From: Gammaproteobacteria bacterium
GTDB lineage: Bacteria > Pseudomonadota > Gammaproteobacteria > Steroidobacterales > SZUA-146
Assembly (NCBI GenBank): GCA_013002925.1
Contig: JABDLQ010000235.1
Location: 1-7,041, forward strand
DNA: 7,041 nucleotides
Direction of reading: 5' to 3'
In this document: piece by piece, positions 6,517 to 7,041 of the stretch
How positions within the stretch are numbered: the first letter of the stretch is position 1
Layout: the number at the start of each line of letters is the position of its first letter
Program-made: the position numbers and the translations under genes
Notes under the pieces: generated by a model
Databases searched by the model: none
What the model was told of the DNA's origin: nothing
Seen by the model: the letters and a program-made list of their open reading frames with translations, nothing else

Positions 6517-6560
6517 GCCGGTATGTCACCCGGCTGACACCGCCATCGGAAAATGTCAGC
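6517..6560. repeat. Overlapping inverted repeats in the convergent intergenic region
   Basis: GCCGG (6517-6521) pairs with CCGGC (6530-6534) around an 8-nt loop. The second pair, GCTGACA (6533-6539) with TGTCAGC (6554-6560), has a 14-nt loop. The two stems share bases 6533-6534, so they compete slightly. They lie 30 bp past the stop of the OmpA-family gene and could end or stabilise transcripts from either side, although neither has a T run. The remainder of 6390-6589 holds no gene I can defend. Confidence 0.4.
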
Positions 6561-6589
6561 GCAGAGCACACTCGCCCTGTCAACGCCGT

Positions 6590-7041
6590 TTAACTGACGA
6601 TGTAATCGATTACCAGCGCCACGCGACGATTCGACTCGCCTGCGTAACCGGTCGCACCCGGCATGATTTGACGTTCCTTGTCTTCACCGTAGCTCACGGT
6701 ACGCACCTGCGATTTTGCCAGGCCGTTCGAAACCAGGTAATCACGCACACTTTTTGCCCGCTGCAAACCCAGCCATTTATTGTACGCAGCCGAGCCGGAA
6801 GGGTCGGTAAAACCTTCCACGGTCACAATGATATTAGGATGAAAATCCGCTATCGTCCGACTGAATTCGCTGAGCGCGTCTTTGTCCTGATCACGCAATG
6901 TGGCATCGTTGACCGCAAAATGTGCCGTCATATCGACGCGAATACGACCCTGCAACTGGGCAATTTGTGCGTCGTAATCTGCAAACGTTGATTGCAGGTT
7001 TGCCGTCAATTGCGAGACCTGGAATTCCATGCGCTCGAGTT
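6590..7041 (-). CDS. OmpA-family protein, C-terminal peptidoglycan-binding domain (5' end outside window)
   Basis: The reading frame runs without a stop to the window edge (7041), so the start is probably outside. An in-frame ATG at 7030 has no clear ribosome site and would give only 146 residues without a signal peptide. Numbered from that Met, residues 1-30 look like the end of a coiled-coil or helical linker (VSQLTANLQSTFADYDAQIA). Residues about 33-144 are the OmpA-C domain, which binds the meso-diaminopimelate of peptidoglycan and anchors the outer membrane. Key motifs are VEGFTDPSGS with the ligand-binding D76, the QRAKSVRDYL helix with the second ligand R91, VSYGE, and the closing SNRRVALVI. 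Phe replaces the common His/Tyr before TD, a tolerated position. It converges on the secreted-protein gene with 200 bp between the stops. A lipoprotein, a DUF4398-type or a barrel-bearing N-terminus are all possible. Confidence 0.9.
   Translation of the reverse strand, partial: LERMEFQVSQLTANLQSTFADYDAQIAQLQGRIRVDMTAHFAVNDATLRDQDKDALSEFSRTIADFHPNIIVTVEGFTDPSGSAAYNKWLGLQRAKSVRDYLVSNGLAKSQVRTVSYGEDKERQIMPGATGYAGESNRRVALVIDYIVS

Noticed and set aside
1..7041. A novel defence or mobile system
   Set aside because: No nuclease, helicase, reverse transcriptase, toxin-antitoxin pair, integrase, transposase, terminal repeats or CRISPR repeats are seen. The lone patatin protein lacks a CD-NTase or cyclic-nucleotide sensor neighbour that would suggest a CBASS-type system.

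Overview
The window reads as a stretch of ordinary chromosome from a gammaproteobacterium-like Gram-negative of middling GC content. The evidence is a periplasmic OmpA-type peptidoglycan-binding domain, an RssA-type patatin protein, a COG2062-type SixA phosphatase, and a secreted DUF11-type protein of a style common in marine and soil Gammaproteobacteria. The lineage is an inference from gene content; no rRNA or species marker is present.

Left part, minus strand (about 25-2078): three co-directional genes read right to left, arginase (2078-1161), a Dps-type miniferritin (1068-601) and SixA phosphohistidine phosphatase (558-25). The 92 bp between arginase and dps are very AT-rich and most likely carry the dps promoter. 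dps has a textbook Shine-Dalgarno sequence. A perfect 9-bp stem-loop lies in the short gap between dps and sixA, so sixA is probably a downstream cistron of dps with its own level of expression.

Centre, plus strand (2238-6389): a small secreted protein or lipoprotein divergent from arginase, a patatin-like serine hydrolase (2678-3601), and an 869-residue secreted multidomain protein (3780-6389). The last is built from a DNRLRE-like jelly-roll domain, a DUF11 repeat, a propeller-like segment with four visible blades, and two more DUF11-type segments. The intervals between these genes (about 215 and 178 bp) are long enough for independent promoters, so an operon is not assumed.

Right edge, minus strand (6590-7041): the C-terminal part of an OmpA-family protein whose start lies outside the window. 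It converges on the large secreted-protein gene over a 200-bp gap that holds inverted repeats but no canonical terminator.

I see no CRISPR array, tRNA, rRNA, insertion sequence, phage gene, toxin-antitoxin pair or recognisable defence system. The genes look like stress, metabolic and envelope housekeeping or accessory functions, not a dedicated new system. The observations most worth a second look are the dps-sixA intercistronic hairpin and the domain architecture of the 869-residue protein.
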